A stretch of 43,459 nucleotides of DNA from contig JAURMQ010000061.1 of NCBI GenBank assembly GCA_030830625.1, positions 1 through 43,459 on the forward strand, read 5' to 3'. Of the stretch, positions 9,270 through 17,523 are shown piece after piece. The stretch is from Flavobacteriaceae bacterium. GTDB taxonomy: Bacteria; Bacteroidota; Bacteroidia; Flavobacteriales; Flavobacteriaceae. Below the pieces are notes generated by a model. The model searched no databases. It was not told where the DNA came from and saw only the letters and a program-made list of their open reading frames with translations. Every line of letters starts with the position of its first letter. The first letter of the stretch is position 1. A program made the position numbers and the translations under genes.

Positions 9270-9347
9270 GCCCTAACCTACACAGAAAAACCGTTCTACA
9301 AAATCCAACTTACCTTCAAATATTAAGATAGTTAGGGAAGTTTTTAG
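9270..9347 (+). repeat. 78-bp direct repeat, copy 2 (tRNA-proximal)
   Basis: Second copy of the 3481-3558 repeat, same strand, offset 5,789 bp. It keeps the CCCTAAC (9271-9277) and GTTAGGG (9331-9337) inverted pair and the trailing GTTTTTAG. It lies 125 bp upstream of the adhesin start and 92 bp from the tRNA-Leu 3' end. Flanking bases outside the 78 bp do not match copy 1, so the boundaries are sharp. Confidence 0.93.
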
Positions 9348-9388
9348 GTTTTAAAAAAGACGCGTTTTTGCCAGTATATTGCCAGAAA

Positions 9389-9431
9389 TAAAAAAATCCG
9401 CAATATCATCTTACACAAGATATTACGGATT
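9389..9431 (-). terminator. Rho-independent terminator of tRNA-Leu
   Basis: Read on the minus strand, AATCCG then TAATATC pairs with GATATTG then CGGATT (arms at 9419-9431 and 9395-9407), with an 11-nt loop and one mismatch, followed by a run of seven Ts. It begins 8 nt after the tRNA 3' end. Confidence 0.85.
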
Positions 9432-9438
9432 CTTAAAG

Positions 9439-9520
9439 TACCTCGGGTGGGAATCGAACCCACACTCCCGAAAGAACTGGATTTTGAATCCAGCGCGTCT
9501 ACCAATTCCGCCACCGAGGC
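9439..9520 (-). tRNA. tRNA-Leu (anticodon CAA)
   Basis: An 82-nt class II tRNA. The acceptor stem pairs GCCTCGG (5' end at 9520) with CCGAGGT, followed by discriminator A. The D-arm has GGCGGAATTGGTAGACGC, the anticodon stem is CTGGA/TCCAG around loop TTCAAAA (anticodon CAA), there is a variable arm, and the T-arm has GGTTCGATTCC. No CCA is encoded. It decodes UUG. Its 3' end faces the repeat-bounded adhesin cassette, a common geometry for integration hotspots, but no duplicated tRNA tail was found at the far side of the cassette. Confidence 0.95.
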
Positions 9521-9550
9521 ATTTGAAAACTGTTGATGGACAGTAGGGCA

Positions 9551-9558
9551 CAAAAATA
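9551..9558 (-). promoter_or_regulatory. -7 promoter box (TATTTTTG) of tRNA-Leu
   Basis: The minus strand reads TATTTTTG followed by TGCC, matching TAnnTTTG, 30 nt upstream of the tRNA 5' end. The same TATTTTTGTGC string occurs before the GNAT gene and twice before tsaB. Confidence 0.5.
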
Positions 9559-9617
9559 ATAAAATATTTTACCTTCCGATTTAAAATGTTCAATAAGGTG
9601 AAGCATTATTTTATTTT

Positions 9618-9625
9618 TAAATTTG
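9618..9625 (+). promoter_or_regulatory. -7 promoter box (TAAATTTG) of prs
   Basis: A perfect TAnnTTTG match 18 nt upstream of the prs ATG at 9644. No clear -33 element was found. Confidence 0.45.
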
Positions 9626-9643
9626 TTGCGATATATATTTATT

Positions 9644-10575
9644 ATGGAGACTCCTGCAAAAATTTTCACGTGTACACAAAGTACTGCTTTAGGCAAGCTC
9701 ATTGCCGATCATTTTGGAATTGAGATTGGAAAAGTAAACTTTTCACGATACAGTGATGGGGAATTTCAACCCTCTTTCGAAGAGTCTGTTCGTGGGGCTC
9801 GAATCTTTATTGTAGGTTCTACCCACCCTTCGTCCGAGAACTTGATGGAAATGCTATTGATGCTCGACGCTGCTAAGCGCGCTTCGGCCCGTCACATTAC
9901 CGCTGTGATGCCTTATTTTGGATGGGCACGACAAGATCGAAAAGACAAGCCCAGAGTCCCCATAGGAGCCAAATTAATCGCCAAATTGTTGGAATCTGCG
10001 GGAGCGACGCGCATCATCACCATGGATTTGCATGCCGATCAGATCCAAGGTTTTTTTGAAAAACCCGTGGATCATCTGTTTGCTTCCACCCTATTCCTAC
10101 CTTACATTAAATCACTGAACTTATCCGACCTCACCATTGCTTCGCCAGATATGGGAGGTTCCAAACGTGCCTATGCCTACTCAAAATTCCTGAGCAGTGA
10201 CGTTGTAATCTGTTTCAAACAAGACAAAAGGCAAATATTATCTCTCATATGGAGCTCATTGGGAATGTAGAAAACAAAAATGTAATCTTAGTCGATGACA
10301 TGGTAGATACTGCAGGAACACTCACCAAAGCTGCCGATTTGATGAAGGAACGCGGTGCTATTTCTGTACGTGCCATATGTACTCATGCTCTGCTCTCGGG
10401 CAATGCCTATGAAAAAATTGAGGCCTCTCAACTCGAAGAGCTGATTGTAACCGATTCTATCCCCCCAAAAGTTAGTCACCCTAAAGTAAAAGTGTTATCT
10501 TGCGCCCCATTATTTGCTGAAGTAATGAAAAATGTTCATTACAATCAGTCCATAAGTTCAAAATTTATAATGTAA
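9644..10575 (+). CDS. prs: Ribose-phosphate pyrophosphokinase (PRPP synthetase), frame broken by a one-base loss
   Basis: Makes PRPP from ribose 5-phosphate and ATP for nucleotide, His and Trp synthesis. The first part ([12 protein letters not shown] to CFKQ) carries the N-terminal domain and the [12 protein letters not shown] block; the second (from [12 protein letters not shown]) carries the PRPP loop [12 protein letters not shown]. They are in different frames. At 10217-10230 the DNA reads AAACAAGACAAAAG. One extra A after CAA would give [10 protein letters not shown], as expected for the family, and a single 310-aa protein of normal length. As written, frame 1 stops at 10270 and the C-terminal domain is lost. 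The start at 9644 is chosen because METPAKIF fits the family; the upstream in-frame ATG at 9623 falls inside the promoter box. prs is normally essential and single-copy, so a sequence error is the likeliest explanation. Confidence 0.85.
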
Positions 10576-10585
10576 AAAAAAATTC

Positions 10586-11218
10586 ATGAAATCGATTACC
10601 ATCAAAGGATCCAAAAGAGAAAGCGTAGGCAAGGTTGCAACCAAAGCTTTACGTAATGCTGATAAAGTTCCCTGCGTGTTATATGGAAGAGAAACTCCCC
10701 TCCATTTTTCCGCAAATGAACTTGATTTCAGTAAATTAGTTTACACTCCCAATGCACATACGGTTGTACTTGACATTGAAGGAGGTCAAAAAATTAATGC
10801 CATTTTACAAGACATTCAATTTCATCCTGTCAGTGATAAAATTCTTCATGTAGATTTTTATCAACTGTCTGATGATAAGGAAGTAAATATGGAAATTCCT
10901 GTCACGATAACAGGATCAGCCCCTGGAGTAATGTTCCAAGGAGGAACCTTAGTGATCAGCAAACGCAAACTCAAGATCAGGGCACTCCCCCAAAATCTTC
11001 CTGATTTTATTACGGTTGACATCTCAACACTCAAATTAGGAAACAAAATTTTAACTTCAGACTTAGAAGCTGAAGCTTTTACCGTCCTGCATCCGGACAA
11101 TACCGTGATTTGTAAAATACGAACGTCTAGAGCCTCTATGAGCGTTACAGTCGAAGCAGAAGAATCTACTGAAGAAGGGGAAGCTCCATCAGAAGAGGAA
11201 AGCACTTCTGAAGAATAA
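10586..11218 (+). CDS. rplY: 50S ribosomal protein L25/general stress protein Ctc
   Basis: A 5S rRNA-binding protein of the long L25/TL5 (Ctc) form. Residues 1-95 form the L25 domain ([21 protein letters not shown] at the end). Residues 100-185 form the TL5 C-terminal beta domain ([22 protein letters not shown]), and the tail is strongly acidic ([15 protein letters not shown]). The 210-aa length is normal for Bacteroidota. It follows prs by 10 nt and is followed by a strong terminator, so prs-rplY is one transcription unit. Confidence 0.93.
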   Translation: MKSITIKGSKRESVGKVATKALRNADKVPCVLYGRETPLHFSANELDFSKLVYTPNAHTVVLDIEGGQKINAILQDIQFHPVSDKILHVDFYQLSDDKEVNMEIPVTITGSAPGVMFQGGTLVISKRKLKIRALPQNLPDFITVDISTLKLGNKILTSDLEAEAFTVLHPDNTVICKIRTSRASMSVTVEAEESTEEGEAPSEEESTSEE

Positions 11219-11240
11219 TTAAGTAGTGTTGTCAATTATT

Positions 11241-11273
11241 AAAAAAAGCATCTCCTCTTGAGATGCTTTTTTT
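11241..11273. terminator. Bidirectional-looking Rho-independent terminator after rplY
   Basis: GCATCTC (11248-11254) pairs with GAGATGC (11260-11266) around a 5-nt loop, with A7 on the left and T7 on the right extending the stem. It sits 22 nt past the rplY stop and 12 nt before the pth start. Confidence 0.9.
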
Positions 11274-11284
11274 AATTTTACAAA

Positions 11285-11911
11285 ATGCTGTTGAAGTGGC
11301 TTTTCGGAAAAGCAAAACCCATTGACATGACAAAATACTTGATTGTAGGTTTGGGCAATATTGGCAATGAATACCTCAAAAGCCGTCACAACATCGGTTT
11401 TGAAGTAATCGACTATATGGCCGAAAAATTTGAGGTAGAAATGACCGACCTCAAGCTGGGGGCAAAAGGAAGTTTCAATTTCAAAGGCAAAAAAATCATT
11501 CTTCTCAAACCTTCTACCTTTATGAACCGCAGTGGAAAATCGGTAAAATACTGGGCGTTGAAAGAGAAAATTGCCCTTCAAAATATTCTAATCGTTACCG
11601 ACGACCTTCATCTTCCCCTGGCATCGCTTCGACTCAAAGGCAAAGGGAGTGATGGAGGGCATAATGGGCTGAAAGACATCGAATCACAACTCAATACCCC
11701 GCATTATTCCAGACTTAGAATTGGGATAAAAAGCGAAGAAAAAGGATATAATCAGGTCGATTTCGTTTTGGGAAAATTTACCGAACAGGAACAAGAAAAG
11801 CTGACTAAAAGCCTTCCGGATTGTAGTGAAATCGTTCTGTGTTTTACACAAATGGGTTTGGACAGAACCATGAATACGTTCAACGGAAACCCCCCTAAAG
11901 AGAGGTCTTGA
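11285..11911 (+). CDS. pth: Peptidyl-tRNA hydrolase
   Basis: Releases peptides from peptidyl-tRNAs dropped by the ribosome. It shows the bacterial Pth motifs in order: LIVGLGNIGNEYLKSRHNIGF (glycine loop, Asn, and the catalytic His of RHN), KPSTFMNRSG, IVTDDLHLPL with the paired Asp, and GKGSDGGHNGLKDI. The N-terminus has about 14 extra residues before MTKYLIVG; an ATG at 11327 would give the canonical start, but short N-terminal extensions are common in this phylum. It starts just after a terminator, so it probably has its own promoter or depends on read-through. The 3' end overlaps the convergent lipoprotein gene by 17 bp. Confidence 0.93.
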   Translation: MLLKWLFGKAKPIDMTKYLIVGLGNIGNEYLKSRHNIGFEVIDYMAEKFEVEMTDLKLGAKGSFNFKGKKIILLKPSTFMNRSGKSVKYWALKEKIALQNILIVTDDLHLPLASLRLKGKGSDGGHNGLKDIESQLNTPHYSRLRIGIKSEEKGYNQVDFVLGKFTEQEQEKLTKSLPDCSEIVLCFTQMGLDRTMNTFNGNPPKERS

Positions 11912-12572
11912 AGTAGCCCACGGGTGATTGGGAAATATTCCCCTCTTGGTCTCGTGTCAAAACCTTCCAATAATAACTTTGATCCGAATCCAACGAAGCG
12001 GTAATCGAATTGGAAGTTAAATTTTCGGCGGCCAAAATCAAGTCATCGGGACCGGCTCCAATATACACATCATAACTTTCTATATCGCCATCCAAATCGA
12101 CCGCTTCCCACACGAGCGTCAAAGCACCATTCTCCAAACGTATCTTTGCGTTGTTCTGAGGACTGACCAGTTTTGCAGGAAATGGAAAATGACTAAGGGT
12201 TTGAGTCCCCTCCAAATAAAACGTCCAAACTTCACTTTTGGTAACCGTCTCCGTTTGTTCTGATTTAGAATTCACCCACCAAGCGTATTGCTTTGCTCTA
12301 TCCAATACTACAGAAGAATACAAACGTATCGTTTCTTTTTTTTGATCAACATTGGTCAGTATATCTCTGATTACCAATTCGTATTTATCGGCATGAAGTG
12401 CTGTCTGCCAATTGAAGTTGACTTGGCTTTTTTGATCACTAATTCGTACAGCCGTGTTGCAACTGTTGTTGTTTTCGGGACCTAACAATACGGCAGGCTC
12501 AGGATCGGGAATGACTTCCTTTTTACAGGACACCAAAATCATTAAAACAATAAAAAAGTACTTTTTCATCAA
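11895..12572 (-). CDS. Predicted lipoprotein with two fibronectin-III-like domains
   Basis: A 225-aa protein with a lipoprotein signal (MMKKYFFIVLMILVSCKKE; lipobox LVSC, Cys16). Two beta-sandwich FN3-like units follow: about residues 40-125 (core FNWQTALHADKYELVI, QYAWWVNSKS) and 130-225 (LVWEAVDLDGDIESYDVYIG, SYYWKVLTRDQ). No catalytic motif is visible. It overlaps the stop of the upstream metalloprotease by 4 nt, so the two are translationally coupled and probably work at the same surface, for example in binding or anchoring. The same FN3-like pattern (YRLEIS...YYWRVQPLN) occurs inside the metalloprotease. Function beyond this is unknown. Confidence 0.75.
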   Translation of the reverse strand: MMKKYFFIVLMILVSCKKEVIPDPEPAVLLGPENNNSCNTAVRISDQKSQVNFNWQTALHADKYELVIRDILTNVDQKKETIRLYSSVVLDRAKQYAWWVNSKSEQTETVTKSEVWTFYLEGTQTLSHFPFPAKLVSPQNNAKIRLENGALTLVWEAVDLDGDIESYDVYIGAGPDDLILAAENLTSNSITASLDSDQSYYWKVLTRDQEGNISQSPVGYFKTSL

Positions 12573-15500
12573 CGTTTTAAAAGTTTAAAGTTTTCAATCC
12601 TATCTCCTGATATCACACGGACGAAATAAACTCCTGGGGGATAAAAGTCTAACCCTATGGAGCAATTTCTGTTGAGTGGCTGGAGCATGAGCTCCCACTG
12701 ATCTAACACATCTCCCTGCAAATTGAAAAGTGAAATTTGAGCCGTCATCGCCATTCCGCCCACGACAATATTTACCGTTTCGGAAGCGGGATTTGGGAAA
12801 ATATTAGAATTTTCAGAAATATAGATTTCTTTGACCTGAGTGCCCTGACAAACCGAGTCGGTACTGACCTCAACAGTAGTCAACCCTTCTTGCAAGGTAA
12901 AGCGATGCCTTCCAGACTTGAGGTTGTACTCCTCTCCGTTGAGCCTGAGGTTGTAATTTTGTCCTCCCGACAAGTCTATTGTGACCGATAGATCCGCTGC
13001 ATTGAGTTGAGTAACCACATTCAATGGATCCGGATCTGACAATTCTGTGGAATAGCACCTCTCAAAACCGGATACATCAGGCGAGCTAATACAAATCGTG
13101 TAGGCTCCCTCCGCCAAATTAGGAATACTTATTTCATTATTTTGATCAAAAGATTCCTCTGCGAAATACCCATTTGGACCATTGATGATGAGCTTATAAT
13201 CAAATTGTGCAATGGCTGAAATGGAAATGGAACCATTGTTTTTCCCAATACATGAGGGATTTTCCTTACTCAAACTAAAATTGTTTAAAGAATCGATATC
13301 ACATACATCCCCTATACCGTCTTGATCTGAATCTGATTGATCCGAATTGGGAACCGAGGGGCAATTGTCTAAAGTATCGGGTACATCATCATCGTCTGAA
13401 TCCAAAACAACAGCACCTCTGTAACAAACCCTGATCGAAAATTCTGTCAATGAACCACTATAGCCCTCAAATTGATCATCTATTTGCAAGGTCCACCTTC
13501 CTTTTAAGCTTTTTCCATTCAGCAGTGACAAATCCCCTAGAGGTCGAAAAGCGCCTTTAAAAGGGGGTAATGCAAAAACAATAGAGGATGAGGCTTCTTG
13601 ATCAAAAACAGTTTGGTAGTAATCATTTCCATCCCCACCGAGGCTTTGGGTCAGCTTGATTCTGGTATTGTCGGGTGCAATAAGAAAAATAGAAATGTCT
13701 TCAATATAACTGTGCTCGAGGGAAAGATTCACATTAATGTCTTGAATCACGGCCTGATCATAAACATCCAGATATACACGGGTTGTTTTTGCCGACCCTC
13801 CTATTGCATCTGAAATTCTTTTAGGTAATTGGTCGACATTGTAATCGCTGCAATTAACCGTATAAGTTCTAAAACTCCCTGTCTCAGAATAAGGCCCATT
13901 GGCACACAAATTCAAGGGTTGAACCCGCCAATAATACAGACTTGAAAAATCCAAATCTTTCACATGTGTCGAGGGTGTTGTAAGCGTTTCCGAATGAACT
14001 AAACTCAAAAAGCTTTGATCTTTTGAAATCTCAAGGCGGTATTCGCTTGCGTTTGGGTGGGCAGTCCATGTTAGGCTTACCGCATTACTCTGCTCTACCT
14101 CAGTATCGATCGGAGCGATTAACGAAATACCTTGAAAGTTTTCTTCCCTGATCCTTACCTCCAAATGGATCAAACGATTGACGGATGCTCCGGAGGCCTT
14201 CAATTGTAAGACTAAATCCTGCGAGGGAAGCGCATCAAAACCCGTCAACCTTATGGTCTCGGAGCTAACACCTGAGTTCAACACACGCTTCGAAAACTGG
14301 GCTGAGAGGGCGGAGGGAAGATTGGTGAAACTCAGATTTACCGCTTCATTAAAACCCGAAAAGGTTTCGAAATCAAAAGTAAAATCCACTTCATTGTCAC
14401 AAGCTTCCTCTTCGTATCGATCAAAGGAGACAACAAAGGGGGAAGGATCGATTTCAATATCATGGGTATTGACGGTAAAATAAATTGAATTGTCTGGAAC
14501 AATTTTGATCCTAACCTGCTCCGAATCGATTCCACTGGGAACGGTAATGGTCTCTTTCCCGTCGTTGGGTGTAGAGGCCATTAGGGTCTTATCAAAAGTA
14601 TTCCCTCCATCTTCAGACAATAAAATTGAAACCCATTTGGTGTTGATCGGTGCCTGATCGGTTTGATTCACTTCCCAAGTCACAACTTGCCTTGAGCCAG
14701 CTTCCCAAGTAATCCCCCCTTCATTTTGAGAATTCAACTGAAAGGGTCCTGCATCGGAAGAAACCGTAATCACTTTTACATCGGATGAAGTTCTGCCTTT
14801 CCCCTCTGCAGTAGCAGGATAACGATCTCTTACCGTCACCCCCCAAGTAAGAGTCCTGTCTACTAAGGAAACGGTTTCCCAACGGCCATTTACTTTAGGG
14901 TTGTCCAAGGTCAAATTTCCATTGAGAATCGCTTCCATTTTGGGAATGGTTCTTATCGGACTGGCAGATGGAGGTAGGGATCGTGCTTGTGGCCCCAAAT
15001 GATTGTATGGCCCAAAACTCAAAGCATCTACCTGAGCGCTGTCCAGTTGTTCCCAGCAATAAAACAAAGTGTTGCCCTCTGGATCGGTTCCTGAAGCTTT
15101 CAATTCGTAAGGGGTTCCAATGGGAAGGATATGGTCTTGACCCGCATCTACAACTGGAGCCACATTTTCATTATCAGAAGAGGCATAACAGCTCTGCATG
15201 GCAATGTATTCATTGATGTTTTTGAGGGAGTAATAATGAAAATAAGGATCGCTGTGATGCTGAACATTATCCATCCCTACAATCCCGGCATATCCCATGA
15301 TGGTCGATCCACTTGCGGGTTCGGAACTGAAACCCTCTAACTCATTTTCGTAGGCAAAAGTATGATAGGCCCCAAACTGATGTCCTACTTCGTGGCTTAC
15401 AAAATCTATATCAAAATGATCGTTGAAATAGGGATCGCTGGAACTCCCTTGAAAAGGATGTGCGCTAAAAGCGGCTCCTTTGTATCCGTCTTTACAAACA

Positions 15501-16483
15501 CTTCCCACAGAACCTGCGTTGCCATTACCCCCATCTCTAGAATAGGCAAATAGATGGCCTAAATCATAATGCTCTGAGCCTATCTTTTCATCCAAAACCT
15601 GTTGGATCTGATCGTTTAAATTGTCACTGTAAGGATCCAATTCTATGCTGGTATAAATCAAATCTAATCCCGAAATCAACTCCAATTGAATCCCTAATTC
15701 TGTTTCAAATATTTCATTCACCCTGTTGATGGTACTCACCACAGCGGCAAAAGCATCCTCTTGATTCGTTCCATTGGCTGGATCATTGTCTCCCCAAAAG
15801 TCGGTGTAACCTCCTGAAGTCGAAATGGCCAACTTAAAGGTTTTAATGTCTCCCGCCTTAGCGGTACGACCACTTTTTAGATTGATTTCGGGCCGATCCC
15901 TACCCTTCCAATTGTTCTCTAAAGGGGTAGAACATTTAAAACCGACCGCATCAACATCTTCCGAACGGTTGTACGACACGTATCGGTTTTTTTGAGTTCT
16001 CACAGGTTGTAAAAACCGATTTTCCCCATCGGGAAAACGCAACCAAGCATTGATCCCAGTTGGGGTATAAGAAAGTCTGATTTTTACCTCAGGACGTTTT
16101 CGGCTTTTACCCACATAGGTCCGAATTTGAGGAAATTGTGCTTGGAGTTCGGGAGATAAAACAGGGGTTTCTTTGAGATCAAACACTTCTTGTTCTCCCA
16201 CCTCATTCGGTAAAATCATTTCGGTGACCCGTGCTTTGCCCAATGGCTGTTCGTCCCTTAAAGGGGGATAGGCATGTGCAAAAGCCTTCTCATCCAAATC
16301 CAAATACACCCTTCTTTTTTGTCCTGAAATGGGTAAATAGCCGATGGATTGCTCTGAGGATTGAGACCAAAATTGCTGTGCGTTGACGCCAACCATTCCC
16401 ATAAGTAACAAAATCAATAGAGTGGGGATAAAGGGGGATTGTCTCAATGTGTCTTCTAATTTTTTATAATTTAAAAAAAACAA
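12569..16483 (-). CDS. Secreted reprolysin-like zinc metalloprotease with P-domain and T9SS type A sorting domain
   Basis: A 1304-aa secreted peptidase. In order: signal peptide (ending VGVNAQ), propeptide-like region to about residue 205, M12B-like catalytic domain (about 210-430) with zinc motif HEVGHQFGAYH (His364-374) and a following met-turn-like GSTIMGYAGI, Ig/FN3-like domains (about 440-880; YYWRVQPLN), a proprotein-convertase P-type domain (about 895-1020; EDISIFLIAPDNTRIKL, GRWTLQIDD), a short thrombospondin type 3 segment (SDDDDVPDTLDNCP), a PKD-like stretch, and a type A sorting domain (about 1230-1304; IFPNPASETVNI ... PPGVYFVRV ... NFKLLKR). The listed start is TTG; no ATG precedes the signal, and a TTG at 16447 (MRQSPFIPTLLI) is also plausible. 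The substrate is unknown; extracellular protein degradation is inferred. Confidence 0.88.
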   Translation of the reverse strand: MFFLNYKKLEDTLRQSPFIPTLLILLLMGMVGVNAQQFWSQSSEQSIGYLPISGQKRRVYLDLDEKAFAHAYPPLRDEQPLGKARVTEMILPNEVGEQEVFDLKETPVLSPELQAQFPQIRTYVGKSRKRPEVKIRLSYTPTGINAWLRFPDGENRFLQPVRTQKNRYVSYNRSEDVDAVGFKCSTPLENNWKGRDRPEINLKSGRTAKAGDIKTFKLAISTSGGYTDFWGDNDPANGTNQEDAFAAVVSTINRVNEIFETELGIQLELISGLDLIYTSIELDPYSDNLNDQIQQVLDEKIGSEHYDLGHLFAYSRDGGNGNAGSVGSVCKDGYKGAAFSAHPFQGSSSDPYFNDHFDIDFVSHEVGHQFGAYHTFAYENELEGFSSEPASGSTIMGYAGIVGMDNVQHHSDPYFHYYSLKNINEYIAMQSCYASSDNENVAPVVDAGQDHILPIGTPYELKASGTDPEGNTLFYCWEQLDSAQVDALSFGPYNHLGPQARSLPPSASPIRTIPKMEAILNGNLTLDNPKVNGRWETVSLVDRTLTWGVTVRDRYPATAEGKGRTSSDVKVITVSSDAGPFQLNSQNEGGITWEAGSRQVVTWEVNQTDQAPINTKWVSILLSEDGGNTFDKTLMASTPNDGKETITVPSGIDSEQVRIKIVPDNSIYFTVNTHDIEIDPSPFVVSFDRYEEEACDNEVDFTFDFETFSGFNEAVNLSFTNLPSALSAQFSKRVLNSGVSSETIRLTGFDALPSQDLVLQLKASGASVNRLIHLEVRIREENFQGISLIAPIDTEVEQSNAVSLTWTAHPNASEYRLEISKDQSFLSLVHSETLTTPSTHVKDLDFSSLYYWRVQPLNLCANGPYSETGSFRTYTVNCSDYNVDQLPKRISDAIGGSAKTTRVYLDVYDQAVIQDINVNLSLEHSYIEDISIFLIAPDNTRIKLTQSLGGDGNDYYQTVFDQEASSSIVFALPPFKGAFRPLGDLSLLNGKSLKGRWTLQIDDQFEGYSGSLTEFSIRVCYRGAVVLDSDDDDVPDTLDNCPSVPNSDQSDSDQDGIGDVCDIDSLNNFSLSKENPSCIGKNNGSISISAIAQFDYKLIINGPNGYFAEESFDQNNEISIPNLAEGAYTICISSPDVSGFERCYSTELSDPDPLNVVTQLNAADLSVTIDLSGGQNYNLRLNGEEYNLKSGRHRFTLQEGLTTVEVSTDSVCQGTQVKEIYISENSNIFPNPASETVNIVVGGMAMTAQISLFNLQGDVLDQWELMLQPLNRNCSIGLDFYPPGVYFVRVISGDRIENFKLLKR

Positions 16484-16508
16484 TATTAATGTTGAAATAT
16501 TTTAAGTG

Positions 16509-16516
16509 TACTTTTG
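16509..16516 (+). promoter_or_regulatory. -7 promoter box (TACTTTTG) of ribF
   Basis: Matches TAnnTTTG and lies 22 nt upstream of the ribF ATG. It falls in the 55-bp gap between the divergent metalloprotease and ribF. The -33 region is weak (TTG 14 nt upstream). Confidence 0.45.
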
Positions 16517-16538
16517 AATAATATCAATTCTTTTTTGA

Positions 16539-17471
16539 ATGGAGGTCATCCATAGTATTTCAAATTATCACCCCCAAAGAAGCAGCATACTCACCATTGG
16601 AACTTTTGATGGTGTCCATGTGGGGCATCAAAAAATCATTCGAAATCTGGTTGAAAACGCAAAGAAACAAAATTTAAGTGCCATAGTACTGACGTTCTTC
16701 CCCCATCCGCGAGTGATTTTACAAAAAGAAAGTCAGATCAAGATGATTGATACAATGGAGGAAAAAAAAAGACTTTTGGAAAAACTGGGAGTAGATTTTT
16801 TGATCATTCAACCTTTTACTTTAGCCTTTTCTAAAATGACTGCGGTTGAATACACCCGTGATATTTTGGTTCATAAGCTCAAGATTTCGAAACTTATTTT
16901 GGGTTACGATCACCGTTTTGGAAGAAACAGAGAGGCAACCGTTGCGGACTTAAAGCAATTTGGGCTCGACTATGGTTTTGAAGTCGAAGAGATTCCCGCC
17001 CAAGACATTGATTCCATAGCTGTGAGTTCGACCCAAGTGAGAAAGGCCATCGCCACTGGAGCACTCCAAAAAGCCAATCGGTACTTGGGAAGACCTTTTT
17101 CTCTCACTGGAATCGTTGTAAAAGGAGACAAAATTGGAAGAAAAATCGGCTATCCTACTGCCAATATAGAGATGGAAGAAGACGACAAGCTCAAACCACA
17201 AGAAGGGGTTTATCTCGTTCAATGCCATTGGAAGGGAAAAAAACTTTTTGGAATGATGAATGTAGGAAAACGCCCAACAGTAGCGGGGAAAGAAACCCAG
17301 ATCGAAACCTATTTTTTTGATTTTAAGGGAGACCTCTATGGTAAAAGACTCCGTATTGATCTTTTGGAAAAAATAAGAGAGGAACAAAAATTTGATTCTT
17401 TAGATACCTTGAAGAATCAGTTGGATGCAGACCAAAACAGTTGCCAAAATTTAATCCCAAATTACCAATAA
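16539..17471 (+). CDS. ribF: Bifunctional riboflavin kinase/FAD synthetase
   Basis: Converts riboflavin to FMN and then FAD. The N-terminal nucleotidyltransferase domain (1-160) has GTFDGVHVGHQ with the HxGH-type motif and the downstream ISSTxxR-like VSSTQVRKAI. The C-terminal flavokinase domain (about 185-305) has GDKIGRKIGYPTANIE and the GVY motif (PQEGVYLV), then the EIRYFFDF-like segment (IETYFFDFKGDLYGK). The 310-aa length is normal. It is separated from serS by 52 bp containing a promoter box, so it may be a single-gene unit. Confidence 0.95.
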   Translation: MEVIHSISNYHPQRSSILTIGTFDGVHVGHQKIIRNLVENAKKQNLSAIVLTFFPHPRVILQKESQIKMIDTMEEKKRLLEKLGVDFLIIQPFTLAFSKMTAVEYTRDILVHKLKISKLILGYDHRFGRNREATVADLKQFGLDYGFEVEEIPAQDIDSIAVSSTQVRKAIATGALQKANRYLGRPFSLTGIVVKGDKIGRKIGYPTANIEMEEDDKLKPQEGVYLVQCHWKGKKLFGMMNVGKRPTVAGKETQIETYFFDFKGDLYGKRLRIDLLEKIREEQKFDSLDTLKNQLDADQNSCQNLIPNYQ

Positions 17472-17473
17472 AC

Positions 17474-17505
17474 TTTAATTATTCGGTTGGTTTCTTCTAC
17501 CTTTG
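17474..17505 (+). promoter_or_regulatory. Promoter of the serS operon (TTTA, 20 bp, TACCTTTG)
   Basis: A -7 box TACCTTTG (17498-17505) fits TAnnTTTG and has TTTA (17474-17477) 20 bp upstream, one base from the TTTG -33 consensus. The serS ATG is 18 nt downstream. Confidence 0.55.
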
Positions 17506-17523
17506 CCACGAAAAAACAAATAG

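Noticed and set aside
2313-9520. A classical tRNA-integrated genomic island with tRNA-tail attL/attR
   Set aside because: No duplicate of the tRNA-Leu 3' end was seen near the recombinase, and no relaxase, phage or conjugation genes are present.
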